Origin: Endobacter medicaginis
GTDB taxonomy: Bacteria > Pseudomonadota > Alphaproteobacteria > Acetobacterales > Acetobacteraceae
NCBI RefSeq assembly: GCF_014192375.1
Contig: NZ_JACHXV010000002.1
Span: forward strand, 124,001-188,000
DNA length: 64,000 nucleotides
Direction of reading: 5' to 3'
The notes beneath the pieces were generated by a model that was not told the DNA's origin, did no database searches, and saw nothing but the letters and a program-made list of their open reading frames with translations. The translations under genes were made by a program, and so were the position numbers. This document shows, piece after piece, positions 50,240 through 59,890 of this stretch; within the stretch, counting starts at the first letter, position 1, and each line of letters starts with the position of its first letter.

Positions 50240-51094
50240 TCAGAAGGAACGGAACGAGGAGGCGGGATAGACGCCGAGAATGTCGAGATCGGCGGCGAAA
50301 TAGCGCAACTCGTCGAGCGCGTTGGCCATCGGCGCGCTGTCGGGATGGCCTTCCACGTCGCACAGGAACTGGGTTGCGGTGAAAGCGCCGTCCAGCATGT
50401 AGCTCTCCAGCCGGGTGAGGTTCAGACCGTTGGTCGCGAAGCCACCCAGCGCCTTGTAGAGCGAGGCCGGCAGGTTGCGGGTCCTGAACACCAGTGTGGT
50501 CATCATGGTTCCCCCCGCCGCGCCGATCGGCGCGGCGACACCGTCGGCATCGGGACGCGCACAGATATAGAAGCGGGTGGTGTTGTGCGCCTCGTCCTCG
50601 ACATTGCGGCGCAGGATGTCGAGCCCGTAGAGTTCCGCGGCGAGTGCGGAGGCGATCGCGGCATCGGCGGGATCGCCTCGCGCGGCGATCTGCTCGGCGG
50701 CCAGCGCGGTATCGGCCTCGATCACCGGGGTGAGGCCCAACTCGGCGATCAACCGGCGCACCTGACCCATCGCCACCGGGTGGGTGTGCAGGCGCTTCAG
50801 CCCGTCGATGGTGGCCCCGGGGATCGCCAGCAGGCAGTGCTCGACGCGCTGGAAATGCTCGCCCACGATGCGCAGGCCGGAGGTCGGCAGCAGCGCATGG
50901 ATGTCGGGCACCCGGCCGACCAGGCTGTTCTCGCAGGCGAGCATGCCCAGGCCCGCGCGACCGGAGCGCACCGCCTCGATCGCCGCCTCGAAGCTCGCAC
51001 ACGGCACCGTTGGATGGCCGGGCAGCGCGGTGCGGCAGGCAAGGTCGGAATAGGCGCCGGGCACGCCCTGGAAGGCGACAGGAGGCAGGGTCAT
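50240..51094 (-). CDS. pheA: Prephenate dehydratase
   Basis: 284 residues, monofunctional. Catalytic domain V-A-F-Q-G-V-P-G-A-Y-S-D-L-A, L-A-C-E-N-S-L-V-G-R-V, the T-T-R-F-Y motif (N-T-T-R-F-Y-I), then an ACT regulatory domain. The usual phenylalanine-binding E-S-R-P reads E-S-Y-M here, a form seen in alphaproteobacterial relatives. ATG at 51094 overlaps the kdsB stop by 4 bases (ATGA). Confidence 0.95.
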   Translation of the reverse strand: MTLPPVAFQGVPGAYSDLACRTALPGHPTVPCASFEAAIEAVRSGRAGLGMLACENSLVGRVPDIHALLPTSGLRIVGEHFQRVEHCLLAIPGATIDGLKRLHTHPVAMGQVRRLIAELGLTPVIEADTALAAEQIAARGDPADAAIASALAAELYGLDILRRNVEDEAHNTTRFYICARPDADGVAAPIGAAGGTMMTTLVFRTRNLPASLYKALGGFATNGLNLTRLESYMLDGAFTATQFLCDVEGHPDSAPMANALDELRYFAADLDILGVYPASSFRSF

Positions 51095-51849
51095 GCCGGC
51101 GCTCCGGCAGGTGTTGGCCGTCGCGCGAACCAGGCACGGGCGCGGACGAGATCGGCCTCGGTATCGACACCGAACGGGGCGGCTGCGACACGGGCGACGG
51201 CGATGCGCATCCCGGCCTCGAGCGCACGGAGCTGCTCGAGCTTCTCGCGCCGTTCCAGCAGCGATTCCGGACACGCGACGAAGCGCGCCAATGCTGCGCG
51301 GCGCCAGGCGTACACGCCGATATGGTGCCAGAGCGGCCCCGCCCCCCAGGGGATCGGCTGGCGGGAAAAATACAGCGCCCGGGTGGTCGCCTCGCCCTCG
51401 GCAAAGGCGCAGGCGATCTTGACCACGGACGCGGCGGCGGCCTCGTCTTCGGTGTGGATCTCGGCGGCCAGGGTGGCGAGGTCGATCGCGGGATCGGCGA
51501 GGGCGGCCAGCACCGCGCGCAGGTCGGCAGCCGGCATCTGCGGCAGGTCGCCCTGAAGATTGACCACCACGTCGAAACGTCCCTCGGGATCGTGGCTGGC
51601 GAGTGCCGCATGCACACGATCCGAGCCCGACGGCAGCGCGGGGTCGGTCAGCACCGCAAGGCCACCTTCCGCCTCGACGATGCGGACGAGTTCGGGCTCG
51701 GCCACCGCCACCAGCACCGGACCGATCGCCGCCTCGCGCGCGCGATCGAGCACGTGCAGCAGCATCGGGCGGCCGGCGATCTCGGCGAGCGGTTTGCCGG
51801 GCAGGCGGGTGGAGGCCATGCGTGCGGGAATGACGGTGATCGGGTTCAT
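51091..51849 (-). CDS. kdsB: 3-deoxy-manno-octulosonate cytidylyltransferase
   Basis: 252 residues; activates KDO with CTP for lipid A/core assembly. Nucleotidyltransferase motif I-P-A-R-M-A-S-T-R-L-P-G-K-P-L, D-P-A-L-P-S-G-S-D-R, N-L-Q-G-D-L-P, and a late H-H-I-G-V-Y-A-W. ATG at 51849. Complements kdsA at 25.2 kb. Divergent from the phosphatase gene. Confidence 0.95.
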   Translation of the reverse strand: MNPITVIPARMASTRLPGKPLAEIAGRPMLLHVLDRAREAAIGPVLVAVAEPELVRIVEAEGGLAVLTDPALPSGSDRVHAALASHDPEGRFDVVVNLQGDLPQMPAADLRAVLAALADPAIDLATLAAEIHTEDEAAAASVVKIACAFAEGEATTRALYFSRQPIPWGAGPLWHHIGVYAWRRAALARFVACPESLLERREKLEQLRALEAGMRIAVARVAAAPFGVDTEADLVRARAWFARRPTPAGAPA

Positions 51850-51958
51850 GGCTCGGTCCGGCTGGCTGGACAGGGTGGTTCGGCTGGGATTGAAGGGGCC
51901 GGAGATTACGCAGGGCGCGGCTGCCTGCGCAAACCGGGCAATGAGGGGGAACGACGCG

Positions 51959-52777
51959 ATGAGCCTGGCCGGGATCGAGACCGAGCGCCCCGATCCGACG
52001 CTGGCCGCGGCCCTGGCCGCGGTTGAGGCGGCCGGGGCGGCGATCCGGCCGTGGTTCCGGCGCCGGCTGGTGGCGGAGACCAAGGACGACCTCTCCCCCG
52101 TCACCCGCGCCGATCGCGACGCGGAGGCGGCGATGCGGCGCGTGCTGGGCGAGGCGTTCCCGATGGACGGCATCCTCGGCGAGGAAAACGGGCTGGAGCG
52201 GGAGGAGGCGCGAAGGTGCTGGGTGATCGACCCGATCGACGGCACCCGCGCCTTCATCACCGGCCGGCCGAGTTTCGGCGTGCTGCTGGCGCTGCTGGAG
52301 GACGGGGTGCCGAGCCTGGGCATCATCGACCAGCCGGTGACCGGCGAACGCTGGATCGGCCGACGTGGCTGTCGCACGCTGTTCACCGGACGGCTCGGTG
52401 GCGAGGCGGCGACGCGGGCCTGCGGGTCGCTGGCCGAAGCCGAGCTGTCGGCGACGGCACCGGCGATGTTCGACGCGACCGGCCGCACCCGCTTCCAGCG
52501 GCTCGAATCGGCGTGCCGGCGCGTCTATTGGGGCGGCGACTGCTACGCGTACGGTCTGCTCGCCCTGGGCTGCATCGATCTCGTCGCCGAGCAGGACCTC
52601 AAGATCTGGGACTGGGCGGCGCTGGTGCCGGTGATCGAGGGGGCGGGCGGCGTCATCACCGACTGGCAGGGATCGGCACTGCGTCAGGGCTGCGCGGGCG
52701 ACGTGCTCGCGGCGGGCGACCCTGCCCTGCATGGCGCGGCCGTCGCCAAGCTTGCGTCCGCGGGAGGCGCGCCATAG
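51959..52777 (+). CDS. hisN: Inositol monophosphatase-family histidinol-phosphatase
   Basis: 272 residues. Metal-binding motifs: G-E-E-N-G and W-V-I-D-P-I-D-G-T-R-A-F-I-T, and C-terminal I-W-D-W-A-A-L-V-P-V-I-E-G-A-G-G. Of IMPase-like enzymes it most resembles the HisN histidinol phosphatase type (D-P-I-D-G-T-R-A-F). Start at 51959 with a GAGGGGGA site; ATG at 51941 is an alternative. The 111 bases after it hold only the leader of the next gene. Confidence 0.82.
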   Translation: MSLAGIETERPDPTLAAALAAVEAAGAAIRPWFRRRLVAETKDDLSPVTRADRDAEAAMRRVLGEAFPMDGILGEENGLEREEARRCWVIDPIDGTRAFITGRPSFGVLLALLEDGVPSLGIIDQPVTGERWIGRRGCRTLFTGRLGGEAATRACGSLAEAELSATAPAMFDATGRTRFQRLESACRRVYWGGDCYAYGLLALGCIDLVAEQDLKIWDWAALVPVIEGAGGVITDWQGSALRQGCAGDVLAAGDPALHGAAVAKLASAGGAP

Positions 52778-52888
52778 GCTGCTCGACGGTGACGTATACG
52801 ACAATCCCGGCAAAGACCGGAGCGTAGACGGCTTAGCTGCCTGGTCCTGCCTCCGCGGCGGACCTGGCGGGCCAGGGAGTGAAAGTCG

Positions 52889-54241
52889 ATGAGTTTCCTG
52901 CTGTATCTCGGCAGTTCGGCCAGGAATCCAGAGGCAGCGGGGAGGCGCGCTGGGGCGCCGGTAGGCGAGGCGGAGTACAGCTACCGCTTCCTGCTCGATG
53001 CCTATCGCGACATGCTCGCCGAGACCGAAACGGTCATCGAGATCGACGATCCGGCCCAGGCCGACCGCTATCACGTTCATTTCACGGCGCTGGGCGAACC
53101 CTGCACGCTGCTGGCATTCTGTCCGCCGAACCTGGCTCCGGTCGGGCTGGCCTGTCCGACCGTGTGCCTGTTCGCCTGGGAGTTCACCACCCTGCCGACC
53201 GGCGGCTGGAGCAAGGATCCGCGCGAGGATTGGCGGCATGTGTTTCTCGCCCATGGCCGCAGCATCGCGATGTCGGAATTTGCGGCCGCGCAGGTGCGTG
53301 CCGCGATGGGCGATTACTGCGAGGTCGCGGCGATCCCTGCCCCGGTCTACGATGCCTGGGCCAGTGTCGAGCCAAGGCGGATGACAGACGGGCAGGCCCG
53401 GGTCTTGCGCATCGGCGCCGGGGTCGTGCGCGACACGCGCCTCACCGGCATCGGCCAGACCGCCCCGTTCTGGCCACTGCGGGACGCGCCGGCGCTGCAG
53501 ATCCCGCCAGTGCCGCCACTGACCGTTCCGCCGGCCCATGTGCCCGATGCCCTGCTGCATCCGGTCCACGAGATCGTATTCGACGGAATGGTGTTCACGA
53601 CCATTTTCGCGCCCAAGGATGGGCGCAAGAACTGGCGCGACCTCGTCAGCGCCTTCATCTGGGCCTTCCGCGACACCGCGGACGCAACACTGGTGGTCAA
53701 GATCATCCATCGCGAGCCGGAGTCCTTCCTGCCGCATTTCGAGAACCTGCTGTTCAAGTGCGGACCGTTCGCCTGCCGGGTCGTCGCAATCGGCGCATGG
53801 CTTGACGACGATCAGATGCGCGACCTCGCCTCGGTGAGCGACATCATCGTCAACACCTCGCATGGCGAGGGCATGTGCCTGCCGCTGGCGGAGTTCATGA
53901 GCACCGGTGCACCGGCGATCGCACCCGACCACACCGCAATGGCCGACTACATCACACCCGACAACGCCTTCATCGTGCGCGGTACGCTCGAGCACAACGT
54001 CTGGCCGCACGATCCGCAGGCGATGTTCCGTACCATGCGCTATCGCATCGAGTGGGACAGCATCGTCGAGGCATATGAATCCGCGGCGGCAATGCTGAAA
54101 GGACCACCGGAGCGCCGGCTGGCGATGTCGCACGCCGCCCGACAGACGATGCACGATTACTGTTCGCGAGCCCGGATCGGCAAGACGCTGCGCCGGTTCC
54201 TCGGTACGGCGTCATTCGCCGAGACGCCGGAGGAGGTCTGA
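52889..54241 (+). CDS. Glycosyltransferase (GT-B fold), first of tandem pair
   Basis: 450 residues, no signal peptide. N-terminal Y-S-Y-R-F-L-L, V-C-L-F-A-W-E-F-T-T-L-P, then F-A-P-K-D-G-R-K-N-W-R-D-L-V-S-A-F, and the retaining GT-B active-site E-x7-E as G-E-G-M-C-L-P-L-A-E-F-M-S-T-G. The donor-binding tail follows. Weakly similar in domain order and with the same anchor motifs as the next gene, so the two are paralogues. GGGAG lies before the ATG. Sugar specificity is unknown. Confidence 0.8.
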   Translation: MSFLLYLGSSARNPEAAGRRAGAPVGEAEYSYRFLLDAYRDMLAETETVIEIDDPAQADRYHVHFTALGEPCTLLAFCPPNLAPVGLACPTVCLFAWEFTTLPTGGWSKDPREDWRHVFLAHGRSIAMSEFAAAQVRAAMGDYCEVAAIPAPVYDAWASVEPRRMTDGQARVLRIGAGVVRDTRLTGIGQTAPFWPLRDAPALQIPPVPPLTVPPAHVPDALLHPVHEIVFDGMVFTTIFAPKDGRKNWRDLVSAFIWAFRDTADATLVVKIIHREPESFLPHFENLLFKCGPFACRVVAIGAWLDDDQMRDLASVSDIIVNTSHGEGMCLPLAEFMSTGAPAIAPDHTAMADYITPDNAFIVRGTLEHNVWPHDPQAMFRTMRYRIEWDSIVEAYESAAAMLKGPPERRLAMSHAARQTMHDYCSRARIGKTLRRFLGTASFAETPEEV

Positions 54242-54243
54242 TC

Positions 54244-55659
54244 ATGCTGATCCTCGTCTACGCGCCGACCAATTCGCGGACCATCGCGCGCGATCTCGGT
54301 CGCGCGGAATACAGCTATTATTTCGTGCTCAAGGAATTCCGGCCGCTGCTCGAGCAACTCGGCATCGTCATCGAGATCACCGATCCGGAGCACGAGGTCG
54401 ACCGTATCCACAACGCCGCGATCCGTCGCGGCATCGATTGCGTCTTCCTGTGCTTCGCGCCACCGCATCTCGTGCCGGGTGGCCTCGTCTGCCCGACGGT
54501 TCCGGTGTTTGCCTGGGAATTCGACACGCTTCCGAACGAGACGTGGTCGGACAACTGGCGCGACGACTGGAGCGCCCTGCTGCGCCGTGTCGGACAGGCG
54601 ATCACGCATAGCAGCTTCACCGTCGACGTCGTGCGAAATGCGCTGGGCCGGGCGTATCCGATCGTGAGCCTTCCGGCTCCGGTCTGGGACCGTCACGCGG
54701 CAGCCTACGATCCGACGCGCAACAGCGTGCTGACACCACCGACCCTGCTGAACGTTCGCGGTCGCATCATCGACAGCGCCACCTTCGACCTGGCCCCCTA
54801 CACCTGTGCGGCGCGTCGGCGCGACGGGCAGGCCGAGTTGCCGGGCAGCCGGCGCGAGCGGGCTCTCACCCATGCCGTAACCCTCTCGGGCGTGATCTAC
54901 ACGGCGATCTTCAACCCGAATGACGGGCGCAAGAATTTTTCCGACATGATCGCAGCCTTCGGCTGGGCGCTGCGCGACGAGCCGCGCGCCACGCTGGTGC
55001 TCAAGGCGACCAACCGCAAATGCGAGGGCGCGCTCAAGGCAATGGTCGAGGAGTTCGCCAAGGTGCAGCCCACGCGCTGCCGGATGGTGATCATCGACGG
55101 GTTTCTCGAGGAAAGCGAGTACGCGCGGCTGCTCGAGATCTCGACCTACGCGCTCAACACCTCGCTCGGCGAAGGCCAGTGTCTGCCGCTGATGGAATAC
55201 ATGAGCGCGGGCAAGCCCGCCATCTCGCCGGCGCATACAGGTATGCGGGATTACATCAGCGAGGCCAACGCCTTCGTCGTGCGCAGTTCGCTCGAACCGT
55301 TTCACTGGCCCCACGACCCGCGCGAGGCGATCCGTACCCGCAGGCACCGGATCGACCTCGAATCCCTGCTCGGCGCCTATCGGGAGAGCTTTCGGGTCGC
55401 CACGAGCGACGCCGCCAGTTATCACCGCATGGCGAGGGCCGCGCATCACGGGCTGCGCGCGCACTGCTCGCGGCAGGTGGTGCTCAAGCAGCTGACACGC
55501 TTCCTCGATCGGGTCCGTCACCGACCGGGTTCTGTGACCCATGTCAGCTCGGCGCCTGAACCTCAGACTCCGGATGTGGTGCGGCTGCGATCGGGACAGG
55601 ATGGCGGCCGCGCAGCGTCGCCATGGCAGGCCCTTGCCGATGCCGGCTCGGCGGACTGA
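54244..55659 (+). CDS. Glycosyltransferase (GT-B fold), second of tandem pair
   Basis: 471 residues. Shares with its upstream neighbour V-P-V-F-A-W-E-F-D-T-L-P, F-N-P-N-D-G-R-K-N-F-S-D-M-I-A-A-F and the E-x7-E site as G-E-G-Q-C-L-P-L-M-E-Y-M-S-A-G, plus Y-S-Y-Y-F-V-L near residue 25. Starts two bases after the previous stop. Gene duplication with divergence is the simplest reading; the pair may add successive sugars. The next acyltransferase overlaps its end. Confidence 0.8.
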   Translation: MLILVYAPTNSRTIARDLGRAEYSYYFVLKEFRPLLEQLGIVIEITDPEHEVDRIHNAAIRRGIDCVFLCFAPPHLVPGGLVCPTVPVFAWEFDTLPNETWSDNWRDDWSALLRRVGQAITHSSFTVDVVRNALGRAYPIVSLPAPVWDRHAAAYDPTRNSVLTPPTLLNVRGRIIDSATFDLAPYTCAARRRDGQAELPGSRRERALTHAVTLSGVIYTAIFNPNDGRKNFSDMIAAFGWALRDEPRATLVLKATNRKCEGALKAMVEEFAKVQPTRCRMVIIDGFLEESEYARLLEISTYALNTSLGEGQCLPLMEYMSAGKPAISPAHTGMRDYISEANAFVVRSSLEPFHWPHDPREAIRTRRHRIDLESLLGAYRESFRVATSDAASYHRMARAAHHGLRAHCSRQVVLKQLTRFLDRVRHRPGSVTHVSSAPEPQTPDVVRLRSGQDGGRAASPWQALADAGSAD

Positions 55660-56842
55660 GGTGGCCGCCCCGCCACCTCCCTGCCCTGCCCCGGGCAATG
55701 CGCGTGGGCGGATCGCCGAGATCGACGTGCTGCGCGGGGTCGCCATCCTGATGGTGCTGATGCAGCACATGCCTGACAATCTGCTTTACTGGAGCAGCGC
55801 GTTCGGCACGTTCCTGTCGCGCTACGGACAAGGCTGGACAGGGGTCGATCTGTTCTTCGTCATCTCGGGCTTTGTCATCACACGCGTTCTGCTCCCGGCT
55901 GTGGAAGGCGCGCCTCGCGGAAGCGGTCTCGGGCTGTGCGTGGCATTCTATCGTCAACGGGCCTGGCGGCTGCTGCCGTCAGCATGGCTGTGGCTTGGCC
56001 TGATCCTGCTGGGCTGCGTGGTATTCAACCGTTCCGGCGCATTCCGCTCCGTTGAGGCAAACGTTTCGGCCATCGTCGCGGCCCTGCTCAATCTGATGAA
56101 TTTCCATGAGGCGGAGACATTCGGGCGTGGCGATAGCGGCCTGGTGTTTCCGTATTGGAGCCTGTCGCTCGAGGAGCAGTTCTATGCGCTGCTGCCGATA
56201 GCGCTGTTGACGCTGCGCGGATGGGTCATGATCCCGCTGGCGGCCATGCTGCTGAGCTGCGTTCAGGTCGTCACACCGCTTGGCATGATGACACGAACCG
56301 GCGGGTTGGCCTGCGGCGTACTGCTCGCCTGGGGGTTCAGGCACCGGCCGGCAGTGATGGCGGCGCTGCGTCCCGACGCGCTCGCCGCGCTCGGCGCACG
56401 CCGCATCGCCTTGCCAGCCGCGATCGTGCTGCTGCTGGTGCTGCTGGGCTCGGAAACGTTGCGGATCGTCTCGTTCCGGCTGTTGCCGATCACACTGCTG
56501 GCGGGGTGTCTGGTCTGGGTCGCGGCCTATGACCGCGACCTGCTCATGGCGGATGGCTGGCTGCGCCGCGGGCTGGAATGGGTGGGCCTACGATCCTACT
56601 CGCTGTATCTCGTCCACATCCCGGTCTTCGCCTCGGCGCACGAACTGGTCTTCCGCTTTGCGCTCCAGTCGTCCCACCCGAAACATCTCGGGTCATGGCT
56701 GTATGTCGTGGGTACGCTCGTCGCCTGTCTGGTCGTCGCCGACCTCAATTACCGGCTGGTCGAGCTCCCGACCCGGTGGCGCGCCCGCCGTCAGTCGCCG
56801 CACGCCCTCCCTTCCCTTCGCGAAACGGTGATCGCCCGATGA
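55640..56842 (+). CDS. Membrane acyltransferase (Acyltransferase_3 / OafA-like)
   Basis: About 400 residues with roughly ten membrane helices. Opens with I-D-V-L-R-G-V-A-I-L-M-V-L-M-Q-H (the R-G-x-A-x-x-x-V-x-x-x-H family motif with catalytic His), then G-V-D-L-F-F-V-I-S-G-F-V-I-T, and P-Y-W-S-L-S-L-E-E-Q-F-Y. O-acetylates surface glycans. The start is uncertain: ATG at 55640 (overlapping the glycosyltransferase end) or GTG at 55661. Its stop shares ATGA with the next gene. Confidence 0.87.
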   Translation: MPARRTEVAAPPPPCPAPGNARGRIAEIDVLRGVAILMVLMQHMPDNLLYWSSAFGTFLSRYGQGWTGVDLFFVISGFVITRVLLPAVEGAPRGSGLGLCVAFYRQRAWRLLPSAWLWLGLILLGCVVFNRSGAFRSVEANVSAIVAALLNLMNFHEAETFGRGDSGLVFPYWSLSLEEQFYALLPIALLTLRGWVMIPLAAMLLSCVQVVTPLGMMTRTGGLACGVLLAWGFRHRPAVMAALRPDALAALGARRIALPAAIVLLLVLLGSETLRIVSFRLLPITLLAGCLVWVAAYDRDLLMADGWLRRGLEWVGLRSYSLYLVHIPVFASAHELVFRFALQSSHPKHLGSWLYVVGTLVACLVVADLNYRLVELPTRWRARRQSPHALPSLRETVIAR

Positions 56843-57636
56843 GCCAGACCCTGACCCCGATGGACATTCGAACGCCACCGCCGGAAGACGACGAGCTGGC
56901 ACATGTCGGGCTGCACGCGATCAGCCTGCATGGCTGGTTTCGCGCCGATCTCGGTCAGCTCTACCCGGGCTTTCCGGTCGGGCCTGAGGATGTGGTCGCC
57001 GATATCGGCTGCGGCGATGGCGGCGCGAGCCTGTTCTGCGCCCGGCAGGGGGCGCGGGTGATCCTGTCGGATCTCGACGCCGACCGGCTGGTCCGTGCTG
57101 GTGCCCGCGTCGCCGCCGTAGCGCCGGGCCGGGTCGAGACCAGGCACGGCAACGGCGAGGCGCTGCCGATCGCGGATGCTACGGCCACGCGCACGATCTG
57201 CATGGAAGTCATCGAACATGTGGAAGATCCCGACGCTCTCACCGCCGAGCTGTTCCGCATCACCCGTCCGGGCGGACTGCTGCTGCTCGCCTGCCCGCAT
57301 CCGCGTTCCGAGGCCGTGCAGCAGGAGATCGCGCCGCCGTCCTATTTCGCCCATCCCAACCATATCCGCATCCTGCAGCCCGAGCACACTGTTCAGCACC
57401 TTGCCAATGCCGGCTTCGAGATCGTGCGGACCGACACCTACGGGTTCTACGAGGCCGTCTGGTGGGCGATGTTCTGGAGCACGGGAGTCGAGCTTGGCGA
57501 GCGTCATCCCGTCTTCGATGCGTGGGCGACAACCTGGAAACTGATGCTGCAGACCAAGGACGGGTTGCGCGTGCAGCGCGCGCTCGACAGCGCGCTGCCG
57601 AAGAGCCAGGTCGTCATCGCGCGCAGACCAGCCTGA
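56839..57636 (+). CDS. SAM-dependent methyltransferase
   Basis: 265 residues, class I. Motif I V-A-D-I-G-C-G-D-G-G-A-S, acidic loop S-D-L-D-A-D-R, motif E-V-I-E-H-V-E-D-P-D-A, and P-G-G-L-L-L-L-A-C-P-H-P-R. Ubiquinone-type Methyltransf_11 fold. Coupled to the acyltransferase (ATGA), it probably methylates a sugar of the same glycan, perhaps a cap. The N-terminal 30 residues are acidic and unmatched. Confidence 0.8.
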   Translation: MSQTLTPMDIRTPPPEDDELAHVGLHAISLHGWFRADLGQLYPGFPVGPEDVVADIGCGDGGASLFCARQGARVILSDLDADRLVRAGARVAAVAPGRVETRHGNGEALPIADATATRTICMEVIEHVEDPDALTAELFRITRPGGLLLLACPHPRSEAVQQEIAPPSYFAHPNHIRILQPEHTVQHLANAGFEIVRTDTYGFYEAVWWAMFWSTGVELGERHPVFDAWATTWKLMLQTKDGLRVQRALDSALPKSQVVIARRPA

Positions 57637-57722
57637 CGCTGACCTACGTTGGCGGCCGCGGCAGGATGAGGTAAGGCCGACCCTCCCTCCGGGCCGTCTC
57701 CGGACGGGGATGCGGAGGTATC

Positions 57723-58970
57723 ATGTCCGACCTGCTGTCCTTTCCCCGCGACCGCATCAAGGTGCTGCTGCTGGAAGGTATCCATGACACCGCGGTCGAG
57801 TGGCTGGCCGCGCATGGCTATACGCAGGTCACCCGGCTGAAGGGCGCGCTCGAAGGTGAGGCACTCGCAGAGGCGCTGGCGGGCACACATATCGTCGGCA
57901 TCCGCTCGCGCACGCAACTCACCGAAGCGGCCTTCGCCGCCGCCGACCGACTGGTCGCGGTGGGCTGCTTCTGCATCGGCACCAATCAGGTCGATCTGGG
58001 TGCGGCACGCAGGCGCGGAATTCCGGTGTTCAATGCGCCGTTCTCCAACACCCGCTCGGTCGCCGAGCTGGTGATGGGCGAGATCGTGATGCTGATGCGC
58101 GGCATCGTCGGCAAGTCCAATGCCGCGCATCAGGGCGGCTGGGACAAGTCGGCGGCCAATTCGTGGGAGGTGCGCGGCAAGACGCTCGGCATCGTCGGCT
58201 ACGGCAATATCGGCAGCCAGCTCTCGGTGCTGGCGGAGGCCTTCGGCATGCGGGTGATGTATTATGACATCACCGACAAGCTCGGCCATGGCAACGTGAT
58301 CGCCGCCGCCAGCCTCGAGGGGCTGCTTGCCGAGAGCGACGTGGTCAGCCTGCACGTGCCTGAGACGCCCGAGACGGAAGGCATGTTCGGCGCGGCCGAG
58401 ATCGCGAAGATGAAGCCGGGCAGCTTCCTGATCAACAATGCGCGCGGGATGGTGGTCGACCTCGATGCGGCGGCGGCGGCGCTGCGGAGCGGACATCTGC
58501 TGGGCGCGGCGATCGACGTGTTCCCGGTCGAGCCGCGCTCCAACGCTGACCGCTTCACTTCGCCGCTGCAGGGCCTGCCCAACGTCATCCTCACCCCGCA
58601 TATCGGCGGCTCGACGGCGGAGGCGCAGGAGCGCATCGGCGTCGAGGTGGCCCGCAAGCTGGCCGAGTATTCCGACACCGGCGCGACCTCCGGCGCGGTG
58701 AATTTCCCGCAGGTGCAGCTTCCGGCCTCGCCGCGCGGCACGCGCTTCATGCACGTGCACCGCAACGCGCCCGGCATCCTGCGCCGGATCAACGACGCGT
58801 TCGCCGATGCGGGTGCGAACATCGCCGCCCAGTATCTTCAGACCGATGGCGAAATCGGCTATGTGGTGGTGGAAGCCGAGCTCGAGCGCGGCACCGACCG
58901 CGAGTTGCTCGACACCATCCGCGAACTGGACGGCACCATCCGGGCGCGGCTGCTGTATCGGGAAGACTGA
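57723..58970 (+). CDS. serA: D-3-phosphoglycerate dehydrogenase
   Basis: 415 residues. NAD-dependent first step of serine synthesis. Motifs: I-R-S-R-T-Q-L-T, V-G-C-F-C-I-G-T-N-Q-V-D, G-I-V-G-Y-G-N-I-G-S-Q-L, L-H-V-P-E-T-P-E-T, N-A-R-G-M-V-V and L-T-P-H-I-G-G-S-T; C-terminal ACT domain (M-H-V-H-R-N-A-P-G). The E. coli-type two-domain form with ACT. GCGGAGG before the ATG. Confidence 0.97.
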   Translation: MSDLLSFPRDRIKVLLLEGIHDTAVEWLAAHGYTQVTRLKGALEGEALAEALAGTHIVGIRSRTQLTEAAFAAADRLVAVGCFCIGTNQVDLGAARRRGIPVFNAPFSNTRSVAELVMGEIVMLMRGIVGKSNAAHQGGWDKSAANSWEVRGKTLGIVGYGNIGSQLSVLAEAFGMRVMYYDITDKLGHGNVIAAASLEGLLAESDVVSLHVPETPETEGMFGAAEIAKMKPGSFLINNARGMVVDLDAAAAALRSGHLLGAAIDVFPVEPRSNADRFTSPLQGLPNVILTPHIGGSTAEAQERIGVEVARKLAEYSDTGATSGAVNFPQVQLPASPRGTRFMHVHRNAPGILRRINDAFADAGANIAAQYLQTDGEIGYVVVEAELERGTDRELLDTIRELDGTIRARLLYRED

Positions 58971-58993
58971 ACCCGCACACCGGGAGAAAGCGG

Positions 58994-59890
58994 ATGCCCC
59001 TCGTCGAACTCGAGATCGAGCAGCGCCGGCGCTCGCTCGGCGGTGGGCTGGAGGTGGGGCGCGTGCTGCCTTTCGCGCGGCGGCGGATGGTCGGGCCGTT
59101 CGTGTTCTTCGACCATATGGGCCCGATCGACCTCGCGCCCGGCACCCATCACGGGCTCGACGTTCGCCCGCACCCGCATATCGGGCTGTCGACCATCACC
59201 TATCTGTTCGCCGGTGAGGTGATGCACCGCGATTCGATTGGTTCTGAGCAGGCGATCCGGCCTTCGGAAGTCAACTGGATGACCGCCGGGCGCGGCATCA
59301 CCCACTCTGAACGCTTCGAGCGCGCGCAGCGGGTCGGCGACCACCTGCACGGCATCCAGGCCTGGGTGGCACTCCCGGTGGGCGACGAGGAGGCCGAGCC
59401 CTCCTTCACCCATCACGAGGGGGCGGACCTGCCGCAATGGAGCAGCGACGGCGTCCACGGGCAGCTCATCGCCGGCGAGGCCTACGGGCTGCGGGCCGGC
59501 GCGCGCACCCATTCGCCGCTGTTCTACGCGCATCTCGACCTGGAGGCGGGTGCGAGCGCGGAGATCCCCGCAGGCCACGCCGAACGTGCGGTCTATGTCG
59601 CGACCGGCAGCGTCGAGCTCGGCGACCGCACCGTGGCTGCGGGCAGGATGGCGGTGGTGGCCGGACATGCCTCGCGGCTGCGGGCTCTGGAACGATCGAC
59701 GGTGATGGTGCTGGGGGGTGCACCGCTCGGTGAACGGTTCCTGTACTGGAACTTCGTCTCGTCGTCGAAGGACCGGCTGATACAGGCGGCGTCGGACTGG
59801 AAGGCGGGGCGGATGGCGCTGCCCCCGGCCGACCACGAGGAGTTCATCCCCCTGCCTGACGACCCGCTGCCGTCGCCGACGCCGATGTGA
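58994..59890 (+). CDS. Pirin-family protein
   Basis: 298 residues, cupin-type. N-terminal pirin H-x-H box: H-P-H-I-G-L-S-T-I-T-Y-L-F-A-G-E, then M-H-R-D-S, M-T-A-G-R-G-I-T-H-S-E and a second cupin domain. Some pirins are quercetinases, others regulators. The end overlaps the convergent MFS gene by 47 bases. 23 bases after serA. Confidence 0.9.
   Translation: MPLVELEIEQRRRSLGGGLEVGRVLPFARRRMVGPFVFFDHMGPIDLAPGTHHGLDVRPHPHIGLSTITYLFAGEVMHRDSIGSEQAIRPSEVNWMTAGRGITHSERFERAQRVGDHLHGIQAWVALPVGDEEAEPSFTHHEGADLPQWSSDGVHGQLIAGEAYGLRAGARTHSPLFYAHLDLEAGASAEIPAGHAERAVYVATGSVELGDRTVAAGRMAVVAGHASRLRALERSTVMVLGGAPLGERFLYWNFVSSSKDRLIQAASDWKAGRMALPPADHEEFIPLPDDPLPSPTPM

Noticed and set aside
50240-54154. Open minus-strand frame of about 1300 codons
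   Set aside because: Only the first 284 codons upstream of its stop (pheA) show family motifs; the rest crosses kdsB, hisN and the first glycosyltransferase in the wrong frame and is Arg/His/Gln-rich, the usual shadow in GC-rich DNA.
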